This document shows, one piece after another, positions 45,238 to 58,080 of a stretch of DNA of 64,000 bases; position 1 is the first letter of the stretch; each line of letters opens with the position of its first letter. Origin of the DNA: Drosophila persimilis (lineage: Eukaryota; Arthropoda; Insecta; Diptera; Drosophilidae); contig NW_020825294.1 of assembly GCF_003286085.1 (NCBI RefSeq), positions 9,548,001-9,612,000 of the forward strand. Direction: 5' to 3'. Below the pieces are notes generated by a model. That model was not told the origin of the DNA. It searched no databases and worked only from the letters and a program-made list of their open reading frames with translations. The position numbers and the translations under genes are program-made.

Positions 45238-47667
45238 CGAGCACACACGCTCTCACCCACACAACTGCAGCTGAGAACAATATTGTTCTTGATTTGAGTG
45301 AGGAAGATAGCCAGACAGAGAGAGAGAGAGAGAGAGTTTAATATAAAACAATTTTTGTTTATTTTCTTTTCTGCTAAATTCTCTCGGTGCCTCTCTCTCT
45401 CTCTATCTATCTCTGTCCTGCCTATGATTATTTCTGTTCTTCTTTCTTAACCCAAAAAAAAGAACAAAACAGCGGAATGGAAGAATAGCATGGAACTTTT
45501 GATACCCTATTGGATTCTTCGTTCCCGCAAAAGTTCTTCAAATGACTTCGGATATTGTATGTATGTAGGAATAGTAGGAATACAATACTCTCCATTAGAT
45601 CGCTTCATTTCTGTACTGCCGAAATCTTCTCGAAAACATTATACCTTCTCAATGGGTGTAAAAAAAGAACAAAAAAAACTGACGCATGCTTTGCACGCTC
45701 TCCGCTCTTCGGCTTGTCTCCCCCGCGGCGTTCGACTGCTGTCCGCGCATGTGTTGCGTCTTTGTGTATGTGTGTGCGCTGCCTTCGTCGTCTTCTTCGT
45801 GGTTTTGCTTCGTCGTCGTCTCCGCCGTCGCCGTTGCTGTCGCCGACGCCGACGTTGTCGTGGTTGTTGTTGTATGCAAGGTCGTTTGCGTACAAATTTC
45901 AACATTATTTGAAGGTCGTCCTTTGCCCGTTCTGCGCGTCGTTTCTTACTCGTTCTTTCTCTCACCGTTTCCGTCTCCATCTTGGTCTCTCTCTCCCTCT
46001 CTCTCGCTCTCTGCCGCCGCTCTCTCTTTCTGTCTTCGCTGTCTGTTTCTGTCTGTTTCTTTGCATGCAATGGCTTGCCTAAACAAAGATTTTTTTTCCC
46101 CATTTAGGGGTCGTACGGGTTCGTTCTTCGACGGATTCTGTAATTTCCTTAAACTATTGATTCTTGTGCAAATTGAAAATCATCTTTAGCGGTAATTGTG
46201 TATACGCCTCTGAAAAGGTTTGTCGTTGGGGATGCAGGCAGATTGTTAAGAGAGGGGGAGGGGCTTTAAGTGCATACAAATGTGGACAAATGTTTTATTT
46301 CAGGGAGGATTTAATCAGCCAAAAGCAGACTTTTTATCGCATGCTCAGGACTTTTTGCTTTTGCAGAAATTCTTTTTCAAATAAGAACTCCAAAATCCCC
46401 CTTGCCTACACCCCTGCACTTAGTACGGCACCCGCCCGCACCCCTTCGTTACCAGGTGTTGCCGCGCCCTTGGCCCTCTCCACCATCTGCCAGGCCATAC
46501 AGCATGTCCAAAGAACTTCTCCGATCGCTCCCCCCCCCAGCTGCGTACCGGCGTTGGGTTAATGTACCTTAAATTTATTATAATTCCATCGGCTTTTGCG
46601 CCTCTTTCGTTTTTTGGTCGCCCTCCCATCTCCCTCGCTCTTCAGCGCCCTCTCCATATCTCGCTCTCCACTTCCCTATCCATCGCCCCCCTCCCATTGT
46701 TGGGTCGTTGACATTTTTCGTTGGGCTGGCCGTTGCCCATTGCCCATAGTTGTGTATTGCTTAAGCTATTGTTCAAGTGGGAGACCAAACAAGAGAGCGA
46801 AACAATGGTTGGGTGAGAGAGAGAGAGAGAAGGGAGAGCTGCTGATAAGAAATGAATGAATACACGCAAAAGGGAAAGAGAGAGGGAGAGGGAGAGAGAG
46901 AGCGCTCGCATAGCGGGATTGTGGACGAGAGTGTTCGTGTGCTCTGCCACGGCATAACCTCAATTAACATAAGTGGCCCCGTTCGTTGGATGCTCTGGCT
47001 CGGGGCTCGGGGCTCGGGCCAAGGTCGCTTCAGGGTGGGTGGATATAGCTGTGGATGGATAATTGGTAGCATTGACCCTATTGTTGTCGTCGGGGTTTAT
47101 TCACAGATCCTAAAAAAGTAGTGTATCTCTTTGTGCCTGTTGCTAAGCAAATCTCGAGGGGGGGCGGAGAGTCAGAAAATGACTCATTGCCAAGAGGTTG
47201 GAGAACCTTTTATTTAATTAGCATAAATGGGGGTTTTGCCAAAACTATGAGGCAATTAAATCTAAATTTAATTTCAGAGCCGCTGAAACTATTAATATTG
47301 ATACTTAAAAAACTTGTTTCAACTTGCGTTGTTTTCTTTAAATTGATAAAAATTAGAAGAATACTCATGGATTATGGAGAGTGTACAGATTACAAAGAGT
47401 CGATATAGCCATAATTTTGTTTGTGTGCCTCGACAAAAACGTTTAATTTTCTGAAATTAAAGAGAAATCGTGATAATATTATACAATTTTCCTATAAATC
47501 TGTTCAAAAATAATACATTTCAGTAAATTTAACTCTTCTGCTATTTAAAACAGCACCCAACTGTATGATTTCTGATAATTATCTGAAATATAAACCAACT
47601 AGAATTATCATTAATTATAAAATAAAATAAATAAATTAACAAACATTCTCTTCCTTTATTTTTGCAG
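44959..47667 (+). other. Hr39 5' intron, part 5, to the acceptor
   Basis: No supported gene. Holds (CT)n at 45197-45234, (GA)n near 45317-45338, CGTCGT/TTCTC low-complexity sequence 45780-46070, poly-C near 46530-46540 and GA-rich 46815-46905. The polypyrimidine tract and TTTGCAG at 47661-47667 form a strong acceptor. Open frames of 130-175 codons at 45.5-46.1 kb on both strands are low-complexity shadows. Confidence 0.55.
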
Positions 47668-47730
47668 TTTTACAACACAATGGAACTGCATCAACGACAT
47701 CTCTCCAATTTTTACAAATTGCACAATTGA
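47668..47730 (+). other. Rest of a predicted spliced upstream ORF of Hr39
   Basis: If the ATG|GTAAGT exon (ending 16073) is joined to the acceptor at 47667, the ATG continues TTT TAC AAC ACA ATG GAA and reaches TGA at 47728-47730 after 21 codons. A second in-frame ATG lies within it (47680). The Hr39 start at 47825 is about 95 nt further on. This is a prediction from splice signals. Confidence 0.45.
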
Positions 47731-47824
47731 GAAACAAAAGTCTTTTTGATACATAGAATATTTTGATAAGGAAGGACGGAAGGAAGGAAACCGCCCCCCG
47801 AAATCCATTAAAATTGCAGCAGCC

Positions 47825-50800
47825 ATGCCGAATATGTCTAGCATTAAGGCCGAGCAGCAGAGTGCCCCAATCGGGGGCACAGGCAGCTACCAACTACCCG
47901 TGAACATGTGCACCAGCAGCAGCAACAGCAGCGCGATGACGATGACGACGACGACAGGATCGGCGACGCCGTCGCGTCACAATGTGTCCGTGACGAACAT
48001 TAAATGTGAATTAGAGGAGCTTCCCACGCCGAATGGCAATCTGGTGCCGGTCATCGCCAACTATAATCATGGCAGCCTGAGGATACCCCTCAGTGGGCAG
48101 CCACACACCGCGGAGGAAGAGTCGGACTCCGAGGCGGAGCTCACGAATATCGAGAACCTGAAGGTGCGCCGGCGGGCGGCGGATAAGAACGGACCCCGAC
48201 CCATGTCCTGGGAGGGGGAACTGAGCGAACCCGAGGAGAACGGAGGCAGCTGTGGCGGAGGAGGGGCAGAGCTGATGGAAACGGAGACGGTGATCAAGAG
48301 TGAGGTGTGCAGCACGTCGACGCCCATTCAGGCGGCGTCCACCACCTGCCCCACGATGCAGCCGATCAAAACGGAGCTGGAGAACATTGCCGGAGAGCTG
48401 CAGCATCATCCGCGAAGCAACGCCTATCCGGTGTCCAGCTGCAACGGTCCCGCGAAACTGAAGCTGGCGCCCACCCAGAGCGATCCGATCAATCTCAAGT
48501 ATGAGCCCCCCCTGGGGGACAACAACTCCCCGCTGCTGACGACCCGCAACAAGTCGAACAGTGGGGGACACCTGCCGCTGCCAGCGAATCCCAGTCCCGA
48601 CTCTGCCATACATTCCGTCTACACCCACAGCTCACCGTCGCAGTCGCCGCTGACGTCGCGGCATGCACCGTACACGCCGTCGCTGAGTCGCAACAACAGC
48701 GACGCCTCGCACAGCAGTTGCTACAGCTACAGCTCGGAGTTCAGTCCGACGCACTCGCCGATTCAGGCGCGGCATGCCCCACCGGCGGGATCCATGTATC
48801 CCGGCAGCGGATCCGCGGCAGGAAACGGAGGAGCCGGAAGCAGCTACGGGAACGGCGTGCATCATCATGGTATGCTGTACAGGCCGCTCAAAGCGGAGGC
48901 CTCCTCAACGGGTGGATCGAGCCAGGAGTCGGCACAAAATCTCAGCATGGACTCGGCTTCCAGTGCCATGGATCCGCTAGGATCGGGCTCGCTGCCCGCC
49001 TCCCCGGCCGGGATCTCCCGCCAGCAGCTGATCAACTCCCCCTGCCCGATCTGTGGGGACAAGATCAGTGGCTTCCACTATGGCATCTTCTCCTGCGAGT
49101 CCTGCAAGGGTTTCTTCAAGCGCACCGTCCAGAATCGCAAGAACTACGTGTGCGTCCGTGGGGGACCCTGCCAGGTGAGCATTTCCACGCGCAAAAAGTG
49201 CCCTGCCTGTCGGTTCGAGAAGTGCCTGCAGAAGGGCATGAAACTGGAGGCCATACGCGAGGATCGCACCCGTGGCGGTCGCTCCACCTATCAATGCTCC
49301 TACACGCTGCCCAATTCGATGTTGAGTCCGCTCTTGAGTCCGGATCAGGCGGTGGCAGCCGCTGCGGTAGCTTCAGTGGCCAATCATCAGCACCAGCACC
49401 AGCAGCATCATCAGCACCAGCATCAACAGCAGAGACTCCAGCAGCAGATGAATGGCTTTTCAGGGTCGACATCCCTGCCGGCGAGTCCCAGTCTGGGAGG
49501 AGCATCCATCAAAACAGAGGAATCCGAGGCGAAGACATTAAGAGCGAGCAGTATTCCAACGCTATTGCAGGTGGGTTTTCAAGGAGACTTTCCTTAGATG
49601 TTCCCCGATTAATGGATCTCTTTTTTTGGCAACAGGAAATCATGGATGTTGAACATCTTTGGCAGTACACCGATGCAGAGCTGGCCCGCATCAATCAGCC
49701 ATTGTCCGCCTTTGCCTCTGGTGGCAGCTCCTCATCATCATCGTCGTCGTCTGCCGCCTCAACGGCACACCAGAACCACCAACAGCAGCAGCAGCAGCAA
49801 CAGCCGCATCAGCACCAGCAGCAGCAATTGACCAACCCACTGCTGGCCAGTGCCGGTCTCTCGTCCAACGGGGAGAATGCCAATCCCGATCTGATTGCTC
49901 ATCTCTGCAATGTGGCCGATCATCGTCTCTACAAGATTGTCAAATGGTGCAAGAGTCTGCCGCTCTTTAAGAACATTTCGGTGTGTAACTGTCGTCTACT
50001 TTCGGAATAGATCGGAGCACTATAATAACTCTTTTCAGATCGATGATCAAATCTGTTTGCTGATCAATTCGTGGTGCGAACTGTTGCTCTTCTCCTGCTG
50101 TTTCCGTTCGATTGATACGCCCGGGGAGATAAAGATGTCCCAAGGCAGAAAGATAACACTATCACAGGCCAAAACGAATGGGCTTCAGGTGTGTTTTGGT
50201 TTTACTATAAATAAATAAATTTATGCTATTACTTTCGGGAAGTTGTATTTCATTTCGTGAATATTTTATGGTATAAAAATATCTTGAAAGGTTTTTAAAT
50301 AAACTAAAGCCCCTTAAAAAATCTATATAAATAATCTGCGTGAAATATGAGTCATAGAAATAAGTTAAACAGAGGCACTACTGACATTTGTAACTATAAA
50401 ATCAATATATCACTAAATAATTACTGTTTGGAGAGATTTAGTGGGGTTTTCCATTGTATAAATATAATTTCTCATACTCGTTACAGTCTTGTACTTGAGT
50501 CTTTATTTTCTTAAAGTACGAACTATTTACCATTCATTATAAAAATTACATTTTGTGTTGCTTCATTTTATACCCAAATTAAAGCTCTTTTAATCCAAAA
50601 AATGCTCCCACGGAGATGCTCTTGCTTTCTATTGTTCAATCAATCAGAGTTTCAATTCAGTAATCTGTTTAATTTATTTATTTTCGGACATTTCATCTTA
50701 TTAACGAAATCTTATGGAAATTCCCACAATTTCTGGATGTTTTCATTCTTAATGTTTCCTTTTATGATTCCGAAATCATTAAAAGTCTTAGGAAATATCA

Positions 50801-51397
50801 TTTAAATGCATCTTCTTTTGTTAATTCTCTTTTAACTTTTTATCCCCTCTTTTCTCCCAGTATGAGTAGTTTTTCTTTAGGTCACATTAAACCCATAAAA
50901 GTAATCCCCATTATAAAATTTGATTCCTTATAGACCTGCATCGAACGCATGCTCAATCTGACGGACCATTTGAGGCGTCTGCGCGTGGACCGCTACGAAT
51001 ATGTTGCCATGAAGGTGATAGTGCTGCTGCAGTCAGGTAAGACTCCAAGAGGAGGTCCAAGTAAACCCTGATCTAATACCCCATACACTATCTAGACACC
51101 TCAGAGCTGCATGAGGCGGTGAAAGTGCGGGAGTGCCAGGAGAAGGCATTGCAGGGCCTGCAGGCCTATACGCTGGCCCACTATCCGGATACGCCTTCCA
51201 AGTTTGGAGAGCTGCTGCTGCGTATACCCGACCTGCAGCGCACATGTCAGGTGAGTGCTTGCTTGGAATGCCCCTAAAAGTACAAAAGATCTAATGAAAC
51301 TCCCTCCGAACAGCTGGGCAAGGAAATGCTGACGATCAAGACACGCGATGGAGCTGACTTCAATTTGCTGATGGAGCTGTTGCGCGGAGAACATTGA
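47825..51397 (+). CDS. Hr39: Nuclear receptor Hr39 (FTZ-F1-beta, NR5 family)
   Basis: Coding exons 47825-49570, 49636-49980, 50039-50188, 50934-51036, 51096-51250 and 51314-51397; all introns are GT-AG and the joined frame gives 860 aa. The start [12 protein letters not shown] matches Hr39 as I recall it. The DNA-binding domain begins at Cys407 ([14 protein letters not shown]), has P-box ESCKG (425-429), ends near 472 and is followed by an FTZ-F1 box containing RGGRSTYQ (483-490). His/Gln-rich and Ser-rich hinges precede a ligand-binding domain from about residue 650 to the end, with AF-2 LLMELL. Hr39 is an orphan receptor, ecdysone-responsive, opposing FTZ-F1 and needed for female reproductive glands. 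Seven psi-K-x-E SUMO consensus sites (K8, K60, K158, K182, K225, K356, K563) stand out. It is driven from distal 5' exons more than 31 kb upstream. Confidence 0.96.
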
Positions 51398-53625
51398 CAA
51401 TTGTTGACGGCGACAAAGTTTTACATATTTAGTATTAGATATATCTATTGTAGGGTTAAGTGCTCTACCTATAAGCTCTGAAAACATGTGCCTAAAAACC
51501 CAAAGCCGCAACAGCAGTCGTCGCCGCAGACGGGATCCGATCCGCGACCCCTCCCAAGCATTGACCCGAAACTATGCGCAAAAATTGCCAAATTTTTATA
51601 CACGAACTATACATATTTTGATATACTCGTTTGATGAATGCCATGTGCTGGAAGGGCGGGAGGACCGCCCCGCGCGCGTTGCCCTGTCTGTTGCTGGCTT
51701 TTGAGTTTCCAGTAAGAAGAAAAGAAACAATTATATAACGTTTTTCGCTATATATGAATGATATATATACCGATGACTTATGTATAGAGTAAACTAAAGC
51801 ACACAATGGAAAATGAAAAGACTAAGAAAATTTATTTAAAAAATTACTACGTATAAACAAAACAAAAAAAACAAAAAAGGCAGAAACAACAAATGCAAAA
51901 TCAAATTAAATTTAGTTTAAGCAGCTAGCGACTTTTTTTATACATACATAAAACCTTATATAAAACTATTTTATAAATGAACAAAAAAAAAACAAAACAA
52001 AAAAATGCCAAAACCGATTTGGTTTGATAGAAGGAGAGCTGCTAGAATTTTCGATAAATATATATATAGTACGAGTATATATGTATATCTCTATTTGTAT
52101 GTAAATGGAGTCCATCCATTTGGATGTCCAATTTTTAAATGTTGTAGCATTTAGTTTTAGTGCAATTTCACACATGTCTACTTATAAACTATTGGTATAT
52201 ACATATATATATATATATATATTTGGATATATGTCATAAACATATGTCTGCAGCCAGATATGGCCGCAAAACTATATACATACTTGAAGATGAAAAGACC
52301 ACTCGAAAAATGCCATGCCGCAGCCCGGCCTGCAGCTTGGCAAACAGACTATTCCAGTGATGCTATATGTTGCATAAAAAAATCAACACACAAACGGCCC
52401 TGCCCCCCTACCCCCCCCTCCCCCATAACTACATAAATCAAATTTATATTTTCCATTATAATTCTGCATTAGTTTCTCCATTAATTAATAGCTATTATTA
52501 TTATTTGTGTAATCCTTACTTAAATAGCTGAAGCAAATCCTGCAACAGGATTTAAAACATATATAAAAGCGATAAAAAAAACTACATTAATTAATTATTT
52601 TTGCATATATCTTAGCTAGTTAGATATATGTATAGCCCCTCCCGGCATATGTATGTACATATATGTCTATGTGTGTGCGTGTGTGTATGTTAACTGTAAA
52701 AGTACTTCCAGACCCCCAACCCACCAGAAAAAAAAAACAAAACAAAAGAACAGAACAGGAGAAACCAATGTAATTCCAATTTAATGTCTACCAGAAGAAG
52801 AAGAGAAAAGAGCGAACCAATCCGTAAAACTACATACTTAAAAGTCAAGGGCAGAAGAAGCCTGAAGAAGGGGATAAACTTGATTACGATTTTGCTATAT
52901 CAAAAATTTGTTCATATCTTTTTTGTATGATTTTTAATAACTTATTAATCGTAAAACCTCCAGAAATTGTTTTCCATGGAGATTCTACTTTTTACTGACT
53001 TTAATTAATTTTAATTTAAACAAAAATCCCAAATTGTTATTCCAAAAGAAATTTCATTTAATCGAAAATCACGATTACATTTCCCTTAGAAAAATGGTGA
53101 AAAAAACAGATCTTCTGCCCTTGTTTCCTGCTGCTGTCCGTAAATGTAAACAAAAACTAAAAAACTACAAAAAATAGTTAAATGTTAATTTAATAATGAA
53201 AGAAATGCTCCAACTAAATATCAATACAATGTTTACCCATAGTTAAATGCAATTATTTAAGCGAAAAATCAAATCAAATTTAATTTGTAATTTCCACTAG
53301 CAAAAACAAACTCAAACAAAATCCACAAAAACAGGAAGGGCGGATTTAGGAGCGTTCTGATACGATGACAGATATTTTTCTACTTAAGTATTCCGCTTAA
53401 CTAGTGAAAAGTGTGCTCAAAATTAAGCATAAATTAAGCAGAGTTTTACTTGTGTGTCTGATGTTTCGTTTTTGCTATATCCATTAACTCATCCCATAGT
53501 AAATATATCATTTCATACTCTGTTTTGAATGGAACACAATGGAAATTCAAGAATGGAACAAAACCAACAACAATTAAGCGTAAATTGTCAATGCAATATT
53601 TTGTAATAAAAAACAAAAAAAAAAA
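51398..53625 (+). terminator. Hr39 3' UTR region and probable poly(A) signal
   Basis: AT-rich, with (AT)n near 52200-52222, A-runs and several ATTTA-like words. AATAAA at 53605-53610 is the last canonical signal before the convergent minus-strand gene, whose own signal (AATAAA on minus, 53691-53696) is only about 80 bp away. Whether the 3' UTR really spans the full 2.2 kb cannot be told from sequence. Confidence 0.45.
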
Positions 53626-54102
53626 CAAACGATCACACTACAAAAAGTGCGACAATTAAATCGTGTAAATGTGAGATTTGTTATTTGTGAATTTATTATG
53701 CGGTAGAAATGGGATATTTACATGTTGAACTCTGCTGTAGGATGTAAATCTTGAATTGCCTGGAAGTAGCAGGAGATGGCCCATGATTTTTCGGACAAGG
53801 AAGACTGGAGACAGTCCGGCGATGGAAAGTATGTATGCAAAGAATGCCTCTAGGAAAACTAAGACTTTGTTTCCTGGGAGCACTCTTCCCTCAAGATAAT
53901 GAGGAACGCCTACATGGAATCCATATCCGAAACAACATTGATATAAACGGCATTATATTCCCGGACGTGTGTACCATTATTTCCGTTTAAGTCTAAGTAT
54001 CTATAAAACGCTTTCATTGCCATAGGTATTCTATATCTTTCCATAACAAGAGGGGATTCGCTGCCACAATCTGGACTCTAGAGAGCCATGAAGCGATGCC
54101 TG

Positions 54103-56238
54103 TTAAATGCAATATGCATTGCATCCACCACAGGGATAGGAGTTACAATAGCCCGGACTAAGGAGAGTTATTTTCATATTAAAAGGAGTTCAAAAATCAT
54201 TGTCGATTTGCTCACCTGAGTCGTGCCAGTGGATACAAGCAGCTTACCGGACAACCGCCGCAAGCGGGTGGACAGACACCCGGACAAGAGGCACCGCAGC
54301 ATGAGGGCGATTCCGCTGAAAAGCAACATGGACTGGGGGGACAGACATTGCTGCAGGGTCCGCAACCACCGCCCAGCGGCAGGTCTGAGCAGAGGCAACT
54401 ATTCCCATTGGAAGAATGTTTGAAATTGTTGCCGCAACACATAACCGGCCGATAGGATACAGCGTAGACGGATCGATCCTCCAGCATATCATGCACATAG
54501 CCCATGCAGAAGCATTCGTTGCTGATGCAGGGGGGCTCTGGGGGGCTGCAAGAAGGTGCGCAGGGTCTCATGTAAGGAGGTGAGAATACGGGACAGCAGC
54601 CCTCACATGGATCGCAGCATTGTGCCGGGTGTTTCTTGCAATTTGCGAGGAAGCTCTCAATATCCACACAGTTGCAGGCAGAGTTTTCATTTTGACCGTC
54701 ATCCAACGAGCATGCCGCGGAGGGAGTGCCAGACATGGAAGAACCACTGCAAGAATTTGCAGGCCTCTTCATGCCTCTGGTCTTTGCTGTTCCGCAACTC
54801 TCCATGGCGTCTCCATGCAAAGAATTTTCATTCGTTGGTGCACCGTGACAGCTGCTATTCGTCCTGGGAACAAGTGGAATGGGGCAGGGGGATGGGCAGG
54901 AATAATTCGAAGACCCTAAATGACTAGCAGCGTCTGTACCCCTCTTATGAGATTGCCTACTGCAATCTGTCATCCGCTGCTCTTCCTCAAACTTATGGGA
55001 GTCCCGTGAACTTTCGCACCGTGGAGATTGGGCATGGCGATCATAAGCCTGAGTTCTGAGGCATGATTCATCGGTATAATCAGTGCCATTGCTTGTGTTG
55101 AATGTTGAAGTACTTTTCATGTTGTAATGGTCAGTTTTTCTGTCCGATTCGGCAGAGCAACGGCTTTGCTTGGATTCGGAATAGACTGAATTTTGCTGGA
55201 ATTTGGATGAGCCTTGCTTTGGTGACACACGATTGGGCGACCTATGACATGCTTCCGACTCGGGGTAGTAAGAGTTTTCTTGCGATTCGGGATAGACAGG
55301 ATTTTGTTTCAATTTGGGGGAGCCATGGTTTGGTTTCGATTCGTGAAAGCTACAGCTTTTTTCCTCTTTAGCATAGACTTGGCTTTGTTCCGACTCGGGG
55401 TAGACCTGGCTTTGCTCCGACTTGGGGTAGACCTGGCTTTGTTCCGACTGAGGATAGACCTGGCTTTGTTGCGACTGGGGATAGACCTGGCTTTGTTCCG
55501 ACTGGGGATAGACCTGGCTTTGTTCCGACTGAGGATAGACCTGGCTTTGTTGCGACTCGGGATAGTACTGGTTTCGTTCTGATTCGGCATAGCTTTGCTC
55601 TGGGTCCGCATAGCTAACGGTGGCATAACATGCCTTTTTGCGCTTACAAGCAGCTATTGGAGGTGTTTAATAGGGTGTACTTTAGATCTACTATCATTGT
55701 TCTACTCACCTTTGCACTTATTCTCCTTGCACTCGCTATTCGAATATTTACTACATTTTAACCAGTTACTTCGCCCGGAGGCAATGCGTTTATCATTCGC
55801 CACACCCGTTTGTGGGCTTTCCTCGAGGCTTGAGCTGCTTAAGGATCTCTTACAGGAGTAGAGCTCCTGAACGGCTTTGATGGTTGTTGTAGAACCTACA
55901 TCTCGTCTCAGTTCCCAGTTTAAAGTTAAATCCAATATACTATAGCTTGGTCCTATGATTGTGCTAACGTCGACAGGCTGCAACTTTATGTGTTTGCCAG
56001 TGTTGTGATTACATTCTGCAGCAGCTTTGTCATCGTTTTGATTGAAAGAAACTTCGGTTTGTCTGTTTCTCAAGATGGAAGTTGGTTTCGGAGGTATTTC
56101 CTCGGGTTTATAGGTCCTGTGGAGATCATCGGTGGTTTTGATGCCTCTCAACATATGGCTATACTCTTCATATTCCTCATCGCTGGGATGAAGGCGGTGA
56201 TTGGAGACCGCCATGTGTGTGTGAGTTTCTAGGCACAT
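54103..56238 (-). CDS. Cysteine-rich protein with QSQVYP repeats, unknown function
   Basis: Minus strand, exons 56238-55711, 55650-54216 and 54157-54103, with GT..AG introns (GCAAAG|GTGAG, ACTCAG|GTGAGC). Exon 1 encodes about 176 residues with CLETHTHMAVSNHRL near the start and SDEEYEEYSHML. Exon 2 has about eight 9-residue units E/Q-Q-S-Q-V-Y-P-x-S, then a Ser-rich stretch and a C-terminal domain dense in Cys-Cys, Cys-Pro and Gly-Cys pairs (for example PCCFSAESPSCCGASCPG). Exon 3 adds SPGYCNSYPCGGCNAYC, so the splice keeps the Cys pattern, whereas reading through the donor would stop at once. The frame is open 5' of the ATG (CLICG just upstream), so a start further upstream, possibly through an acceptor near 56296, is possible. 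I do not recognise the family; Cys-rich proteins of this look are often sperm or structural proteins. Confidence 0.7.
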
Positions 56239-56355
56239 TCCACAAATCAGACAGAAAACGGGACGAATGAATTTACAAATTTGGGCCTTGCTGGTTATCG
56301 AAATAATGAGAATTATAAATACAGGGTTACTACTAGTTTTTACTTCAGCTCTGCT

Positions 56356-57392
56356 TTACAGTATCAGCTTTTCTTTAACAAAGTTCTCGGAACAATTGAG
56401 CTGTATAAAGAGGACTGATGCGGCCAGACGCGCCTGCAGTTCCTGTTGGCTCAGATCGTGGGACCATTCGACGCGTCCCCAGAACTTGATCTGATACTCC
56501 TCCTCCAGCCGGGACAGTGCCACTGCCTTTTCCACGGGCAGCATCTGCTCTATGACAGCACAGGCCAAAATAATGGATTTCAACGTATCCACAGCATATA
56601 CGAAGCCTAAGGGAAAGAAGATATTTCAATGCATATAGAATACAATGTTTGCAGGGGGCACTGCTTACCATGCAGTGTGTCCAAGCTGTAGGATTGGAAA
56701 TGTTTGGCCACCTTCACTCGATCCTCATCGGTAATTGTCGGCGGTGTTATGTTCATGGTTTTCTGTAGATTCGTCTCGAAGCGCTGATTGAACCACTCAA
56801 TCACTGGATCCCATTCGTTTTTCTGCAGTTCCTTAAGATCTCGCTCATCCTGCAAGCAGTCAAATGTTAGCTATATTCTTGGAATGCTCTGCCTGAATCT
56901 TACATCATATTGAAAGAGCACCGTATCGGTGGGCATATAGTTTAAGAGATAGTTGACCATATCCAGTTTGTTCAGATTATTGGGATTATCGATGGCCGTG
57001 AAGCACAGGGCCGACAGGTGCATGCGCGACCGCTCGATGTGATCCCTTTGGCTGTCGAATTCCGTGGCCACGGCAATGGCCAGCGGTTCGCTCTTGACGG
57101 TGAAGGGAGCGCCCTTTGGTGTCTTTAGTTTCCTGTGATCCAGCACCACCTCGTAGCCACCATCAGTGTACAGCACAGAGGTCTTCTTGTAGAATCTTTT
57201 TGGCGGCGCAGCTGCAAAGAAAGATTGCCATTGCCGGCTCTGTTATGAAATATTTCGGTAGAATGCATGGTCCAAAAGTGTTTGCTGTTACTTACCGTAT
57301 TGTCGCACTGTCGTCAAGGCGGGCACTTGCCATTTGTTGGAGGTACTCACTCGTACTGCTCTCAAGGCACTTAACATTAGTTTTCTATTCAT
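56356..57392 (-). CDS. ATP synthase F1 assembly factor 2 (ATPAF2/ATP12)
   Basis: Four exons on minus: 57392-57296, 57211-56904, 56849-56669, 56606-56356; joined frame 278 aa. The N-terminus (two in-frame ATGs, 57392 and 57377) is basic and Ser-rich, as in a mitochondrial targeting peptide. Then RFYKKTSVLYTDGGYEVVLDHRKLKTP, AVATEFDSQ and ALCFTAIDNP are typical of the ATP12 family, followed by EWDPVIEWFNQRF and the helical C-terminal part ending FVKEKLIL. ATP12 chaperones bind the F1 alpha subunit in the matrix before hexamer assembly. Every splice site is GT-AG and phases agree. It lies 117 bp 5' of the Cys-rich gene on the same strand, so a shared or read-through transcript is possible. Confidence 0.93.
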
Positions 57393-57682
57393 TTCTATTT
57401 AAAATAAGCGTTTTTAAAGCGTTTCAAGTCGATTTTAGTGGTCTCTTGTCGAGTGTTGGTAAATGGCTCTGTCTAATCAGTACTGTAAAACGAATATTTA
57501 TTTAAATATCGAAATATAATATTATTTAAATCTATTTTGTGGGTACGAAATTAAATAAGAACTAGAGTGCCGCCTTCTGATCGACAAGAAGTACATATTA
57601 TTACTCACAAACATCACCAGCCCCAGGAACTTGACTTTTGGGACCTCTGACACTCTGGGAGGCAAGTGATAAGTGACAGGCC

Positions 57683-57788
57683 CGATAGAGGGCCTGAAAT
57701 TTTAAAAATAATTGTACAGTGCCACCTGGCGTCTTTTTGTCGCAACACGTTCGATAAAAATGTGCGATAGATTGTATCGCACTTATCG
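57683..57788. promoter_or_regulatory. Candidate insulator: CGATA cluster plus CTCF-like site
   Basis: Five CGATA words (57683, 57752 and 57765 on plus; 57775 and 57784 as TATCG) surround GTGCCACCTGGCGTC at about 57719-57733, which resembles the CTCF core. BEAF-32 binds CGATA clusters. It lies about 300 bp upstream of the ATPAF2 start and at the border of the repeat-rich block to the right. Confidence 0.45.
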
Positions 57789-58080
57789 CACATTCATTGC
57801 AACATGTTTTTAGCAGCATGAGTCCGAAATATATATACGTTATATACCTTTAAATATATTTTGAAGACTAAATCGAGATGAAGGTATAATACATAAATTG
57901 AATAGGGACTTTTGTGGGACTTGCTCTCTGTTTTGTGATGGGAAATCCTCTCTTCGTGGAGGGACTTTTCCCCGCCACAATGTCATTTTTCCCCTGTTTT
58001 TTTGTTGACTTTTTTTGTTTAATCCTTGCTGTAGTCAAAATACAATAAAAGCAAGGACTAAAAACTAACCAATTGTGTAG

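Noticed and set aside
45490-46189. Overlapping ORFs of 96-175 codons on both strands
   Set aside because: They arise from CGT/TTC/CTC simple-sequence DNA, with no domain and mutual overlap in five frames.
54211-54216. Stop of the Cys-rich gene at TGA 54212
   Set aside because: This TGA is inside a strong GTGAGC donor. Splicing to 54157 extends the Cys-rich tail in frame, so the third exon is preferred.
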